A stretch of DNA of 64,000 nucleotides, taken from contig NZ_CP124616.1 in assembly GCF_029958925.1 (NCBI RefSeq), positions 1,302,001 to 1,366,000 on the forward strand, in the 5' to 3' direction. Shown here in pieces: positions 36,365 through 45,211 of the stretch (the first letter of the stretch is position 1; each line of letters begins with the position of its first letter). The translations under genes and the position numbers were made by a program. The notes under the pieces are model-generated. The model was not told the origin of the DNA. It made no database searches and saw nothing but the letters and a program-made list of their open reading frames with translations. Source of the stretch: Tropicibacter oceani (GTDB lineage Bacteria > Pseudomonadota > Alphaproteobacteria > Rhodobacterales > Rhodobacteraceae).

Positions 36365-37093
36365 ATGCCGACACCCGGCGAATATTATCAGCGTGACCGC
36401 GAATGGCAGCCGCCTGCCTACACGCATGACTACAAGACCTCGGTGGCGCGGTCGCCGCGCTATTCCCTGATCAGCCTGGAAAATACGGTCTCGGAAATCA
36501 CCGGGCCGACCTTTGGGCACAATGACATCGATCCGCTCGACAATGACATGATCCACAACTACGCCAGGTCGGGCGAAAGCGCGATCGGCGAGCGGATCAT
36601 CCTGCACGGCCGGGTTCTGGACGAAAACGCGCGCCCTGTGCCGAATACCCTGGTCGAGGCCTGGCAGGCCAATGCGGGCGGGCGCTATCGGCACAAGAAG
36701 GACACCTATCTTGCGCCCATCGACCCCAACTTTGGCGGCTGCGGGCGCACGATCACCGACGAGAACGGGTATTACTATTTCCGCACGGTGAAACCCGGTG
36801 CCTATCCCTGGCGCAACTGGGTGAACAACTGGCGGCCCGCGCATATCCACCTGTCGGTCTTTGGCAGTGGGTTTGTGCAGCGCCTGATCACCCAGTGTTA
36901 CTTCGAGGGCGATCCGCTGATCCCGAAATGCCCGATCGTCAAGACAATCCCGACGCAGGAGGGCATCGACAGCCTTGTGGCGGCGCTGGACCTGAACGCG
37001 ACGATCCCGCTGGATTCGATTGCCTACAAGTTTGACATCGTGCTGCGCGGACGCCGCTCGACCCTGTTCGAAAACCGGTTGGAGGGGAACTGA
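36365..37093 (+). CDS. pcaH: Protocatechuate 3,4-dioxygenase beta subunit
   Basis: 242 residues; non-haem iron(III) intradiol dioxygenase subunit that opens protocatechuate to beta-carboxy-cis,cis-muconate. The four iron ligands are visible: Tyr in GGRYRHK, Tyr in GAYPWRN, and two His in [19 protein letters not shown] ribosome-binding site upstream. The stop is one base before the pcaG start, so the subunits are translated together. Confidence 0.96.
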   Translation: MPTPGEYYQRDREWQPPAYTHDYKTSVARSPRYSLISLENTVSEITGPTFGHNDIDPLDNDMIHNYARSGESAIGERIILHGRVLDENARPVPNTLVEAWQANAGGRYRHKKDTYLAPIDPNFGGCGRTITDENGYYYFRTVKPGAYPWRNWVNNWRPAHIHLSVFGSGFVQRLITQCYFEGDPLIPKCPIVKTIPTQEGIDSLVAALDLNATIPLDSIAYKFDIVLRGRRSTLFENRLEGN

Positions 37094-37094
37094 G

Positions 37095-37715
37095 ATGGTA
37101 CAAAAGGTTGACTATTTGAAAGAAACCCCATCCCAGACTGCTGGTCCTTATGTCCACATCGGCCTTGCCCCCGGCGCGGCGGGTTTCGACATCTACAAAC
37201 AGGAACTGGGCAAGGACATCGCCGGACCGATTGCCAACGGCGAACGCATCCGCGTCGAAGGTCTGGTCATCGACGGCACCGGCAGCCCGGTCAAGGACGT
37301 GTTGCTCGAGGTGTGGCAGGCCAATGCGGATGGCCGCTATGCCCACCCCGAGGGCGGCGGCCCGGTCGAAGAGGGATTTCGCGGCTGGGGCCGGGTGATC
37401 ACCGATTTTGCCACGGGCGAATGGGGCTTTGACACCATCAAACCGGGCAAAACGCCGGGGCGCAACGGGTCGGTTCAGGCGCCGCACATCAACCTGTGGA
37501 TCGTCGCGCGTGGTATCAACATCGGGCTGAACACCCGGATGTACTTCGAGGACGAGGCCGAGGCCAACGCACAGGACCCGGTGCTGAACCTGATCGAATG
37601 GGAAAACCGCCGCGGCACGCTGATCGCGGGGCGCAGCGAACGGGACGGGCAGGCGGTCTATCGCTTTGAAATCCGCCTGCAGGGCGACGGGGAAACCGTT
37701 TTCTTCGATATCTAG
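37095..37715 (+). CDS. pcaG: Protocatechuate 3,4-dioxygenase alpha subunit
   Basis: 206 residues. Structural partner of PcaH: PSQTAGPYVHIGLAP, LLEVWQANADGRYAHPE and FDTIKPG, NGSVQAPHINLWIVARGI; it has the shared fold but lacks the complete iron ligand set, as expected for the alpha chain. Only a one-base gap from pcaH. A 102-bp spacer with a partial dispersed repeat separates it from the BKACE gene. Confidence 0.95.
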   Translation: MVQKVDYLKETPSQTAGPYVHIGLAPGAAGFDIYKQELGKDIAGPIANGERIRVEGLVIDGTGSPVKDVLLEVWQANADGRYAHPEGGGPVEEGFRGWGRVITDFATGEWGFDTIKPGKTPGRNGSVQAPHINLWIVARGINIGLNTRMYFEDEAEANAQDPVLNLIEWENRRGTLIAGRSERDGQAVYRFEIRLQGDGETVFFDI

Positions 37716-37744
37716 GCAAGCCGGGGGCGCTTGGCGGCGCCCCT

Positions 37745-37767
37745 GCTTCTTCTTGGCAAAAATACTC
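37745..37767 (+). repeat. Partial dispersed repeat after pcaG
   Basis: CTTCTTCTTGGCAAAAATACTC matches the left block of the copy at 19075, but the GGGGG and hairpin blocks are missing. Probably a decayed or truncated copy. Confidence 0.55.
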
Positions 37768-37817
37768 ACTCGTCTACGATCAGCCGCAAGCGCACCGTTG
37801 AAAAGGCAAGCAAACCC

Positions 37818-38648
37818 ATGACCAAACCCTGCATCATCTGCGTCGCGATCACCGGATCGGTGCCGCGCAAGGCTGACAACCCCGCCGTGCCTGTCACCAT
37901 CGCGGAACAGATCGAAAGCACGCAAGCGGCCTTCGAGGCCGGGGCCAGCATCATGCATGCCCATGTGCGCGACGAAAACGAAAACCCCACCTCGGACCCC
38001 GAACGCTTTGCGCGGCTGATGGAGGGGGTGCAGAAACATTGCCCCGGGATGATCATCCAACTGTCGACCGGCGGGCGCAGCGGTGCAGGGCAGGCGCGCG
38101 GTGGCATGCTGCCGCTGCGGCCCGACATGGCGTCGCTGTCGGTGGGGTCGAACAACTTTCCGACGCGGGTCTACGAAAACTCGCCGGATCTGGTGGATTG
38201 GCTGGCCTCGGAAATGCGCCAATACGCGGTCAAGCCCGAGATCGAGGCCTTTGACCTGAGCCACATCTTCAAGGCCGCCGAGATGAACCGCGACGGGCGC
38301 ATTCCCGGCAGGCTTTATGTGCAGTTCGTCTTGGGGGTCAAAAATGCCATGCCCTGCGATCGTGAGGTGTTCGATTATTACATCAAGACGGTGCAGCGGC
38401 TGGTGCCGGACGCCGAATGGTGCGCCGCAGGGATCGGGCGCCACCAGGTCGAGGTCAATGAATGGTGCATCGCCGCCGGGGGCCACACGCGCACGGGGCT
38501 TGAGGATAACGTGCGCTGGGACAAATCCACGCTGGCGCCGTCGAACGCGGCGCTGGTGCAGCGCGCGGTCGATCTGTGTGACAAATACGAACGGCCCGTC
38601 GCGACATGGCAGCAGGCGCGCGACATCCTGGGGTTGCGCCCGGCGTGA
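37818..38648 (+). CDS. Beta-keto acid cleavage enzyme (BKACE, DUF849)
   Basis: 276 residues, TIM-barrel zinc enzyme. The family condenses a beta-keto acid with acetyl-CoA to give acetoacetate and a new acyl-CoA; the founding member is the 3-keto-5-aminohexanoate cleavage enzyme. Visible are ITGSVPRK, the zinc-binding HAHVRDENENPT, GGRSG and SLSVGSNNFPTRVY, followed by GRHQVEVNEWCIAAGGHTRTGLEDN. Given the pca genes upstream, beta-ketoadipate is a plausible substrate (products succinyl-CoA and acetoacetate). That is inference from context, and carnitine- or lysine-type beta-keto acids are alternatives. Confidence 0.92.
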   Translation: MTKPCIICVAITGSVPRKADNPAVPVTIAEQIESTQAAFEAGASIMHAHVRDENENPTSDPERFARLMEGVQKHCPGMIIQLSTGGRSGAGQARGGMLPLRPDMASLSVGSNNFPTRVYENSPDLVDWLASEMRQYAVKPEIEAFDLSHIFKAAEMNRDGRIPGRLYVQFVLGVKNAMPCDREVFDYYIKTVQRLVPDAEWCAAGIGRHQVEVNEWCIAAGGHTRTGLEDNVRWDKSTLAPSNAALVQRAVDLCDKYERPVATWQQARDILGLRPA

Positions 38649-40036
38649 GCGGGGCAAACAGTCTGAACGCCGCGCTTGACGCTGCCGATCTGGCAGACGG
38701 GGCAACGATAAGTTTTCATCATCATCTGCGCAATGGCGACGGTGTTTTGAACGCGGTCCTTGACGCCTGCGCGGCGCGCGGGCTGCGCAATCTGCATGTC
38801 GCCGCCAGTTCGCTGTTTCCGGTCCACGCGCCTTTGGTCGATCACATTCGGTCAGGGGTGGTGACGCGGATCAGCGCGGGCTTTGTGTCCGGGCCAGTAG
38901 GAGAGGCGGTCAGCCAGAGGCTGTTACCGCATCCGGTGCAGTTGCAGACGCATGGCGGCCGCGCGCGGGCAATCGACCAGCGGGCGTTGCAGGTTGATGC
39001 GGCTTTCATCGCCGCCTCGGGCGCGGACCGATCCGGCAACCTGACGGGGCGCAGCGGCCCGCGTGCCTTTGGGGCAATGGGCTATCCGCAGCCGGACGCG
39101 CGGGCGGCGGACTGTGTTATCGGCGTAACGGACCATCGCGCCGCCTTTGACCCTGATTTGATCGACATCCCGGCAAACCTTGTGAGCCACGTGGCCGAGC
39201 TTGACCGCATCGGCGATCCCGGCGGAATATCCAGCGGCACCACGCGCCCTGCCATCGACCCTGTCAGCCGGGCCATCGGCGAGATGGCGGCGCAGGTGAT
39301 CGCGCAAAGCGGCGTGTTGAAGGACGGGTTCAGTTTTCAGACCGGGGCCGGGGGCATTTCGCTGGCGGCGGCGCAGGCGGTTGGTCAGACCATGGCGCAG
39401 CGCGGCATCCGGGGCGATTTCGCCAGCGGCGGGATCACCGGGTTTCATGTCGCGCTGTTGCAGGCGGGGCTGTTTCGGCGGCTGCTGGATGTGCAGTGTT
39501 TCGATTTGGCTGCGGTCACGTCGATCTGCGCCGATCCGCGTCATCAGGGGATCTCGGCCAGCGCCTATGCCGGGCCGCATGTGGGCGGCGCCGTGGTGGA
39601 CCGGCTGAGCGCGGTGATCCTTGGCGCTGCCGAGGTCGACGAGGCGTTCAACGTCAATGTGACGACGCGGGCGGACGGGGTGTTGATGGGCGGTTCGGGT
39701 GGTCACGCCGATACCGCCGAGGGGGCGGCATTGACGGTGATCACCACGCGCCTGACCGCCGCCGGATGGCCCAAGCTGGTGGACAGGGTCCGTCATGTCA
39801 CGACCGCCGGCAGGCATGTCGATGCGGTGGTGACCGAGGCCGGCGTGGCGGTGAACCCCGCGCACGAGGCGCTGCGCGCACGGTTGCAGCATGCGGGCCT
39901 GCCGTTGGTCGAGATCGGCGATCTGGTACGCATGGCGGCGCAGGCGGGCAGGCCGCGCCCGGCCCCGCGCACAGGGCAGGTGGTGGCGCAGAGCCTTGAT
40001 CGGCACGGCGTGCTTACGGATGTGCTGCGGGCCTAG
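38645..40036 (+). CDS. CitF-like citrate lyase alpha/CoA-transferase family protein
   Basis: 463 residues from a GTG that overlaps the BKACE stop (GTGA). Recognisable CitF blocks: ATISFHHHLRNGDGVLN near the start, FQTGAGGISLA, GGSGGHADTAEGA and WPKLVDRVRHVTTAGRHVDAVVTEAG. Family CitF (about 510 residues) is the acyl-carrier/CoA transferase subunit of citrate lyase; CitD (acyl carrier), CitE (lyase) and CitX/G are absent, so this is not a citrate lyase. It probably acts as a stand-alone CoA-transferase, perhaps on acetoacetate or another BKACE product. Translational coupling supports a joint pathway. Confidence 0.85.
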   Translation: MSGANSLNAALDAADLADGATISFHHHLRNGDGVLNAVLDACAARGLRNLHVAASSLFPVHAPLVDHIRSGVVTRISAGFVSGPVGEAVSQRLLPHPVQLQTHGGRARAIDQRALQVDAAFIAASGADRSGNLTGRSGPRAFGAMGYPQPDARAADCVIGVTDHRAAFDPDLIDIPANLVSHVAELDRIGDPGGISSGTTRPAIDPVSRAIGEMAAQVIAQSGVLKDGFSFQTGAGGISLAAAQAVGQTMAQRGIRGDFASGGITGFHVALLQAGLFRRLLDVQCFDLAAVTSICADPRHQGISASAYAGPHVGGAVVDRLSAVILGAAEVDEAFNVNVTTRADGVLMGGSGGHADTAEGAALTVITTRLTAAGWPKLVDRVRHVTTAGRHVDAVVTEAGVAVNPAHEALRARLQHAGLPLVEIGDLVRMAAQAGRPRPAPRTGQVVAQSLDRHGVLTDVLRA

Positions 40037-40039
40037 GGC

Positions 40040-40546
40040 TCAGGATAGCAGGGCGTCGTCGAAGCAGACCGCCTGAACCTGCGGCACCGAGCTTTCGGGC
40101 AGCACGTCAAAGGCCTGCTCGACCCGTTTGCCGCTGTCGTCGATCACCGCAAAGGTCCAGCGGCCCTGCACCATCTCGTAGCCATGTTCGAAGGTGAAGA
40201 GGTTGAGGCTGCGCCCCCCGGGCTCCAGCGCGGTCGGCCAGCTTTGGGTCGTGGTGCGAGAGGCTCCGAGCGACGGATGGGTGACCACCACGCGGGTTCC
40301 GGTGCTGGTGCTTTCCGGATCAAGGGCAATCCGGATGCCAAAACTGAGCCCCAGTTTCGCGGGCACCGAGGTGCTGATCACATCAAAGCCGCGCTGCTGG
40401 TCGATCAGGTTCATCTTGCCGCTTTCGGTCAGCGGCGCGGGACGTTCGCCGGTGATGGCGACATCGCAGATCACGCCGAACTCGACCAGTTCGACGGCGG
40501 CCACAGGGGTGGCAAGACAGGCGGCAAGGGCAAAAAGGCGAAACAT
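40040..40546 (-). CDS. DUF3859-like secreted protein
   Basis: 168 residues with signal peptide (MFRLFALAACLATPVAA). The mature part starts ELVEFGVICDV and continues VPAKLGLSFGIRIAL and LNLFTFEHGYEMVQGRWTFAV, the pattern of DUF3859. Periplasmic, function unknown. Ends 3 bp from the end of the CitF-like gene (convergent). Ribosome-binding site AGGAAG. Confidence 0.8.
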   Translation of the reverse strand: MFRLFALAACLATPVAAVELVEFGVICDVAITGERPAPLTESGKMNLIDQQRGFDVISTSVPAKLGLSFGIRIALDPESTSTGTRVVVTHPSLGASRTTTQSWPTALEPGGRSLNLFTFEHGYEMVQGRWTFAVIDDSGKRVEQAFDVLPESSVPQVQAVCFDDALLS

Positions 40547-40612
40547 GCGCGCTTCCTAGCACGGGGCGCATGGGCCCGGCAGGGGGGATTTTCGTCACAG
40601 GCCGGCGGGTGG

Positions 40613-40656
40613 CGATTTCCTGCAGGGAAATCGGGACGGAAACTTTGCAAGTTTCC
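40613..40656. repeat. Two adjacent hairpins in the DUF3859-pckA spacer
   Basis: CGATTTCC-TGCAG-GGAAATCG (40613-40633) and GGAAACTT-TGC-AAGTTTCC (40638-40656), each with a perfect 8-bp stem, 4 bp apart. Neither has a T-run, so they are not ordinary terminators. They lie in a 268-bp non-coding spacer. Confidence 0.7.
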
Positions 40657-40760
40657 GGGCCTGTCGCGGGGCCGGCGGCGGTGCGGCATGAAAACTGCAC
40701 GAAACAGCAGGGCCGGATGCGTTTTGGGCGACTGGATATCTGAAAACCCGTGAGCCAATG

Positions 40761-40789
40761 AAAAAGGCCCCGCGCGTGGGCGGGGCCTT
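40761..40789 (-). terminator. Rho-independent terminator of pckA
   Basis: On the minus strand AAGGCCCCGC/GCGGGGCCTT forms a perfect 10-bp stem with a 6-nt loop and ends in TTTTT, 26 bp after the pckA stop. Confidence 0.92.
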
Positions 40790-40814
40790 GTGAAGGGGTT
40801 TGACGGTGAGGGGC

Positions 40815-42413
40815 TCAGCCGATGGCCACGGCCTTCACGTCTTCGTCGATGAAGGGGACATACTGTTCAAAGTTGTCCGCGAACATATGCACCAGCTTTT
40901 GCGCCTGCGCGTCGTAGGCCGCCTTGTCTTCCCAGGTCTTGCGCGGGTCGAGCAGCAGTTCCGGCACGCCTTCGACATGCACCGGAACGTCAAAGCCAAA
41001 GTTGGCGTCCTTGCGGAACTCGGCATCGGCGAGCGAGCCGTTCAGCGCGGCGGTCAGCAGGGCGCGGGTTGCCTTGATCGGCATGCGCGACCCGGTGCCA
41101 TAGGCGCCGCCGGTCCAGCCGGTGTTGACCAGCCAGCAGGTTGCGCCGTGCTTGGCGATCTTGTCGCGCAGCAGGTTGCCATAGGCCTCGGGGCGGCGCG
41201 GCATGAAGGGCGCGCCAAAGCAGGTGCTGAAGGTCGGTTCCGGTTCAGTCACGCCGCGTTCGGTTCCCGCCACCTTGGAGGTGAAGCCGGACAGGAAGTG
41301 GTACATCGCCTGCGCCGGGGTCAGTCGCGCGATCGGGGGCAGCACACCAAAGGCATCACAGGTCAGCATGATGATGTTCTTGGGGTGGCCGCCAAGCGCG
41401 GTTTTCGACGCGTTGGAAATGTAGTGCAGCGGGTAGGCGCAGCGCATGTTTGCCGTCAGGCTGTCATCCTCGAAATCCAGATCACGGGTGTCTTCGTCGT
41501 AGATCATGTTCTCGATCACGGTGCCGAATTTTTCGGTCGTGGCGTAGATTTCCGGCTCGGCCTCGGCGCTCAGATTGATGGTCTTGGCATAGCAGCCGCC
41601 TTCGAAGTTGAAGGTGCCGCGATCGGACCAGCCGTGTTCGTCGTCGCCGATCAGAACGCGGTCAGGGTCGGCGGACAGGGTCGTCTTGCCGGTGCCGGAC
41701 AGGCCAAAGAAGATGGCGGTGTCGACCGGGTTGCCCTTGGCGTGGTTGGCCGAGCAGTGCATCGCCATGATGCCCTTGCCGGGCAGGATGTAGTTCAGCA
41801 GCGTGAAGATCGATTTCTTGTTCTCGCCGGCATATTCGGTGTTGGCGATCAGGATGCGCTTTTTGTCAAAGTTCATCGCCACCACGGTGTCGGTGCGGCA
41901 GCCGTGGCGCGCCGGGTCGGCCTTGAAGCTGGGGCAGTTGATCACTGTCCAGTCGGCTTCGAAGGTGTCTAGGTCCTCGCGGTCGGGACGGCGCAGCATG
42001 TGGCGGATGAACAGCCCGTGCCAGGCCAGTTCCGTCACCATGCGCACGTCGATGGCATTGGCCGGATCGGCGCCACCGACAAGGTCCTGCACATAATAGT
42101 CGCGGCCCTTCATGTGTTCGAGCATGTCGGCCTCGAGGGCGTCAAAGCCTTCGGGTGTCATGGGGGCGTTGTTTTCCCACCAGATGTTGTCTTCGACCGA
42201 CGGGGTGCGGACGATGAACTTGTCCTTGGGGGATCGGCCGGTGAACTTGCCGGTGGTGACAAGGAAGGCACCGCCCTTGCCCAATGCTCCTTCGCCTTTT
42301 TTCAAGGCAGCCTCGACTAGCGCGGGCTCCATGAGGTTGTAATAGACATTGCCCAGGCCTTCGATCCCTTGATCTTCAAGCCGGAATTGCGGGTTTACCC
42401 GTCCAAATGTCAT
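40815..42413 (-). CDS. pckA: Phosphoenolpyruvate carboxykinase (ATP)
   Basis: 532 residues. Converts oxaloacetate to phosphoenolpyruvate, the first step of gluconeogenesis. P-loop [13 protein letters not shown], kinase-2 region [28 protein letters not shown] and [13 protein letters not shown] are diagnostic of the ATP-dependent class. The start at 42413 has AGGAG at 8 bp; the ATG at 42419 is too close to it, and the longer frame to 42611 is upstream noise. Divergent from chvI; ChvGI affects pckA in rhizobia, so co-regulation is plausible. Confidence 0.96.
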   Translation of the reverse strand: MTFGRVNPQFRLEDQGIEGLGNVYYNLMEPALVEAALKKGEGALGKGGAFLVTTGKFTGRSPKDKFIVRTPSVEDNIWWENNAPMTPEGFDALEADMLEHMKGRDYYVQDLVGGADPANAIDVRMVTELAWHGLFIRHMLRRPDREDLDTFEADWTVINCPSFKADPARHGCRTDTVVAMNFDKKRILIANTEYAGENKKSIFTLLNYILPGKGIMAMHCSANHAKGNPVDTAIFFGLSGTGKTTLSADPDRVLIGDDEHGWSDRGTFNFEGGCYAKTINLSAEAEPEIYATTEKFGTVIENMIYDEDTRDLDFEDDSLTANMRCAYPLHYISNASKTALGGHPKNIIMLTCDAFGVLPPIARLTPAQAMYHFLSGFTSKVAGTERGVTEPEPTFSTCFGAPFMPRRPEAYGNLLRDKIAKHGATCWLVNTGWTGGAYGTGSRMPIKATRALLTAALNGSLADAEFRKDANFGFDVPVHVEGVPELLLDPRKTWEDKAAYDAQAQKLVHMFADNFEQYVPFIDEDVKAVAIG

Positions 42414-42775
42414 CTGCATAGCTCCTGTCGCAGCGCTGGGAAGTAAGTTTCGTGCGGCAAGTCGGCCGCCCGTGCAACTTCCTTTAACATGTCGGTTTCC
42501 GGCATGAACAGGACGCAAGCGCGCAGTTAGCGCAATCAAATGACGTTTAGCGATACCACGGCAAAACCCTGCCCAAGCTGTTAGCGCCCAATTCTGAAGG
42601 TTTGAGGACAATCTGCGGAATCGAGGTGAGACTTTTTAGCCATTCCTTTGCCAAATTCGACTGGAATGAAGGCAGGATCATGGCCTGATTCGTACTTAGG
42701 GATTGTTGGAAAGTGAAAAATCTCTCATAGTGGACGAAAAAAATCAGGCAAACAGAGCAGCATAAGGAATAGCCT
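42414..42775. other. 362-bp divergent intergenic region pckA-chvI
   Basis: No gene seen. AT-richer than average, particularly 42690-42770. Expected to hold both promoters. The right half has a possible promoter (next entry), and AAGGAATAG precedes the chvI ATG. No clear direct-repeat ChvI box was recognised. Confidence 0.5.
42703..42731 (+). promoter_or_regulatory. Weak candidate chvI promoter
   Basis: TTGTTG and CATAGT separated by 17 bp, ending 45 bp before the chvI start. Matches are partial (4 of 6 each), so the call is tentative. Confidence 0.3.
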
Positions 42776-43477
42776 ATGTCGAAAATCGCCCTTGTGGACG
42801 ATGACAGGAATATCCTGACATCGGTTTCGATGACTCTTGAGGCAGAGGGTTTCGAAGTAGAGACATACAACGACGGTCAAGCCGCGCTTGACGCGTTCAA
42901 CAAGAAGATGCCCGATATGGCCGTCTTCGACATCAAGATGCCCCGCATGGACGGCATGGACCTGCTTCAGCGCGTCCGCCAGAAATCCAAGATGCCGGTG
43001 ATCTTCCTGACCTCCAAGGATGACGAGATCGACGAGGTTCTTGGCCTGCGCATGGGGGCCGATGATTACGTCAAAAAGCCGTTTTCCCAGCGTCTTCTGG
43101 TCGAACGCATCCGCGCCCTGCTGCGCCGCCAGGAGGCGGTTGCCGGTGACGTGGTCGGCGACACCGAGGAAACCAAGATGATGACCCGCGGGTCGTTGTC
43201 GATGGACCCGCTGCGCCATGCCGTGTCGTGGAAAGGTCAGGACGTGACCCTGACGGTCACCGAATTCCTGCTGCTGCAGGCCCTGGCGCAACGCCCCGGT
43301 TTCGTCAAATCGCGCGACCAGCTGATGGACGTGGCCTATGACGATCAGGTGTATGTCGACGACCGGACCATCGACAGCCACATCAAGCGCCTGCGCAAGA
43401 AGATGCGTTCCGTGGACTCCGATTTCTCAGCGATCGAAACGCTGTACGGGATCGGATACCGTTACAACGAAGAGTGA
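42776..43477 (+). CDS. chvI: Response regulator ChvI (OmpR family)
   Basis: 233 residues. Receiver domain with acidic pocket VDDD (residues 7-10), phospho-acceptor Asp52 in [11 protein letters not shown] and Lys in [16 protein letters not shown], then an OmpR-type winged helix ending in [10 protein letters not shown]. Sequence and context (chvG, hprK, rapZ, PTS downstream; pckA divergent) identify ChvI of the ExoS-ChvG/ChvI system, which controls envelope, acid and carbon responses in alphaproteobacteria. Confidence 0.95.
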   Translation: MSKIALVDDDRNILTSVSMTLEAEGFEVETYNDGQAALDAFNKKMPDMAVFDIKMPRMDGMDLLQRVRQKSKMPVIFLTSKDDEIDEVLGLRMGADDYVKKPFSQRLLVERIRALLRRQEAVAGDVVGDTEETKMMTRGSLSMDPLRHAVSWKGQDVTLTVTEFLLLQALAQRPGFVKSRDQLMDVAYDDQVYVDDRTIDSHIKRLRKKMRSVDSDFSAIETLYGIGYRYNEE

Positions 43478-43480
43478 TCT

Positions 43481-45208
43481 ATGGCCTTGGCCGAGCGGAT
43501 CTCCATGAGTGACGACCGGGACGAAGGGTCCCGAAACAGCGCCGATGTTGTTCTGGGCGACGATTGGGTCGCCCCGGACAGCACGGTGGAAAAGGCGTTG
43601 CGCGACAGCCGTGCGCAACGCAGCCTGTTTTCGCTCAACCGTTCGCCGCTGACGCGCAAGATCATCACCTTCAACCTTGTCGCGCTGAACGTGCTGGTTG
43701 CCGGTATCCTGTGGCTGAATTCGTCGCGCGACACACTGGCCGTCCAGAAGGCCAACGCGCTGCAATCCGAGGTCGAGTTGATCGCGGATGTCTTTGAGGC
43801 GCAGTTGCCTGCGGGCGCGCCCGTCAGTCTTGCCACATCAGACGGGATCGACGTTGCGACCACGGTGCAGGGCATCGACCTGCGCCAGGGCGTGCAGCTG
43901 CTGGTCTATGATGCGGCCGGGTTCCTGGTGGGCGAAGGGGCGGGCAGGTTGCCGCCGCTGCTAAGCGTCGTGCCAGAAGACGAACAGCCGACGCTGATCT
44001 CGAATTTCCTCAACAGCGTCTGGCGCACCGTGTCAGGCTTCTTTACCTATTTCTCGTCCGAGGAGGACCTTGTCCTTGAGGACAAGCTGCGCCGCATGAT
44101 CGAGGCAGGCGACCCAACGGTCACCCGGGTCGAATCCGGCAACGGGCCGCAGGGCGAAACCCTGTTCCACGCCTTTTCCCCGATCCAGCAGGGCGCGACG
44201 ATCCTGGGCACCGTGGCCCTGGTGTCACCGGCGGCGGAAATCGACGCGGCCGTCAGCGCCGAGCGCGAGCGCGTGTTGCAGATGTTCGTGATCGCCACGC
44301 TGGTGTCGATCGGGCTAAGCCTTGTGCTGGCTTCGACCATCGCCAACCCGATTTCCGATCTGGCCGACGCCGCCGAAATCGGCCGTGACCGCAACCGCCG
44401 CAGCAAGACGACGGGCCGCATCCGCATCCCCGATCTGACCGCACGGCCGGACGAAATCGGCCGCCTGTCCGGCGCCCTGCGCGGCATGGTTGGCGCGCTG
44501 TACGATCGGATCGACAGCAACGAACAATTCGCTGCCGACGTGGCGCATGAAATCAAGAATCCGCTGGCCTCGATGCGCAGCGCTGTGGGCAGCCTGCGCA
44601 TGGTGCGCAAGGAAGAACACCGCAACAAGCTGCTTGAGGTGATCGAACATGACGTCCGCCGTCTTGACCGGCTGGTCAGCGATATTTCCAACGCCTCGCG
44701 GCTGGACAGCGAGCTGGTCAAGGAAGAAGAGCAGGAGTTCAACCTGCTGGATCTTCTGGGCAACATCACCGAATTCCTGGGGCAGGACGCCGAAAAGAAG
44801 GGGGTCGAGTTCATCACCGACCTGCCGCCGCGTCCGATCCTGATCAACGGGCTTGAACCGCGCCTGGCGCAGGTTTTCGTCAACCTGATCACAAATGCCA
44901 TCAGCTTTTGCGAAGACGGCGATGCCATCCGCGTCTGGGCCCGCCGCCGCGACAACCGCGTGCTGGTCGTGGTCGAAGACACTGGCCCCGGCATTCCCGA
45001 AGAGGCGCTTCAGAAGATCTTCAAACGGTTTTATACCTCGCGTCCCAGCCAGGATTTCGGCAACAACTCGGGCCTTGGGCTGGCGATTTCCAAGCAGATC
45101 GTCGAAGCGCATGGCGGGGTGATCTGGGCCGAAAACATCCGGCCGACCGAAGCGGACGTGACCTCGGAACCGCTTGGGGCGCGTTTCGTGGTGGGTCTGC
45201 CGATCTAG
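43481..45208 (+). CDS. chvG: Sensor histidine kinase ChvG
   Basis: 575 residues. A short cytoplasmic N-terminus, membrane helix (about 65-90), periplasmic sensor domain (about 90-265), second helix (FVIATLVSIGLSLVLAST), HAMP, dimerisation domain with phospho-acceptor His356 in ADVAHEIKNPLASMRSAV, and ATPase domain with NLITNAISF, DTGPGIP and GLGLAISKQI. Starts 3 bp after chvI; an internal ATG at 43505 is possible. Autophosphorylates and signals to ChvI; in rhizobia ExoR is its periplasmic repressor, not present here. Confidence 0.95.
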   Translation: MALAERISMSDDRDEGSRNSADVVLGDDWVAPDSTVEKALRDSRAQRSLFSLNRSPLTRKIITFNLVALNVLVAGILWLNSSRDTLAVQKANALQSEVELIADVFEAQLPAGAPVSLATSDGIDVATTVQGIDLRQGVQLLVYDAAGFLVGEGAGRLPPLLSVVPEDEQPTLISNFLNSVWRTVSGFFTYFSSEEDLVLEDKLRRMIEAGDPTVTRVESGNGPQGETLFHAFSPIQQGATILGTVALVSPAAEIDAAVSAERERVLQMFVIATLVSIGLSLVLASTIANPISDLADAAEIGRDRNRRSKTTGRIRIPDLTARPDEIGRLSGALRGMVGALYDRIDSNEQFAADVAHEIKNPLASMRSAVGSLRMVRKEEHRNKLLEVIEHDVRRLDRLVSDISNASRLDSELVKEEEQEFNLLDLLGNITEFLGQDAEKKGVEFITDLPPRPILINGLEPRLAQVFVNLITNAISFCEDGDAIRVWARRRDNRVLVVVEDTGPGIPEEALQKIFKRFYTSRPSQDFGNNSGLGLAISKQIVEAHGGVIWAENIRPTEADVTSEPLGARFVVGLPI

Positions 45209-45211
45209 GTC

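Noticed and set aside
40040-40546. DUF3859-like gene as part of the aromatic catabolism operon
   Set aside because: It is on the opposite strand and convergent; no functional link is visible.
42414-42611. 66-residue N-terminal extension of PckA
   Set aside because: Lies in the divergent promoter region; the ATG at 42413 has a correctly spaced AGGAG and gives the standard 532 residues.
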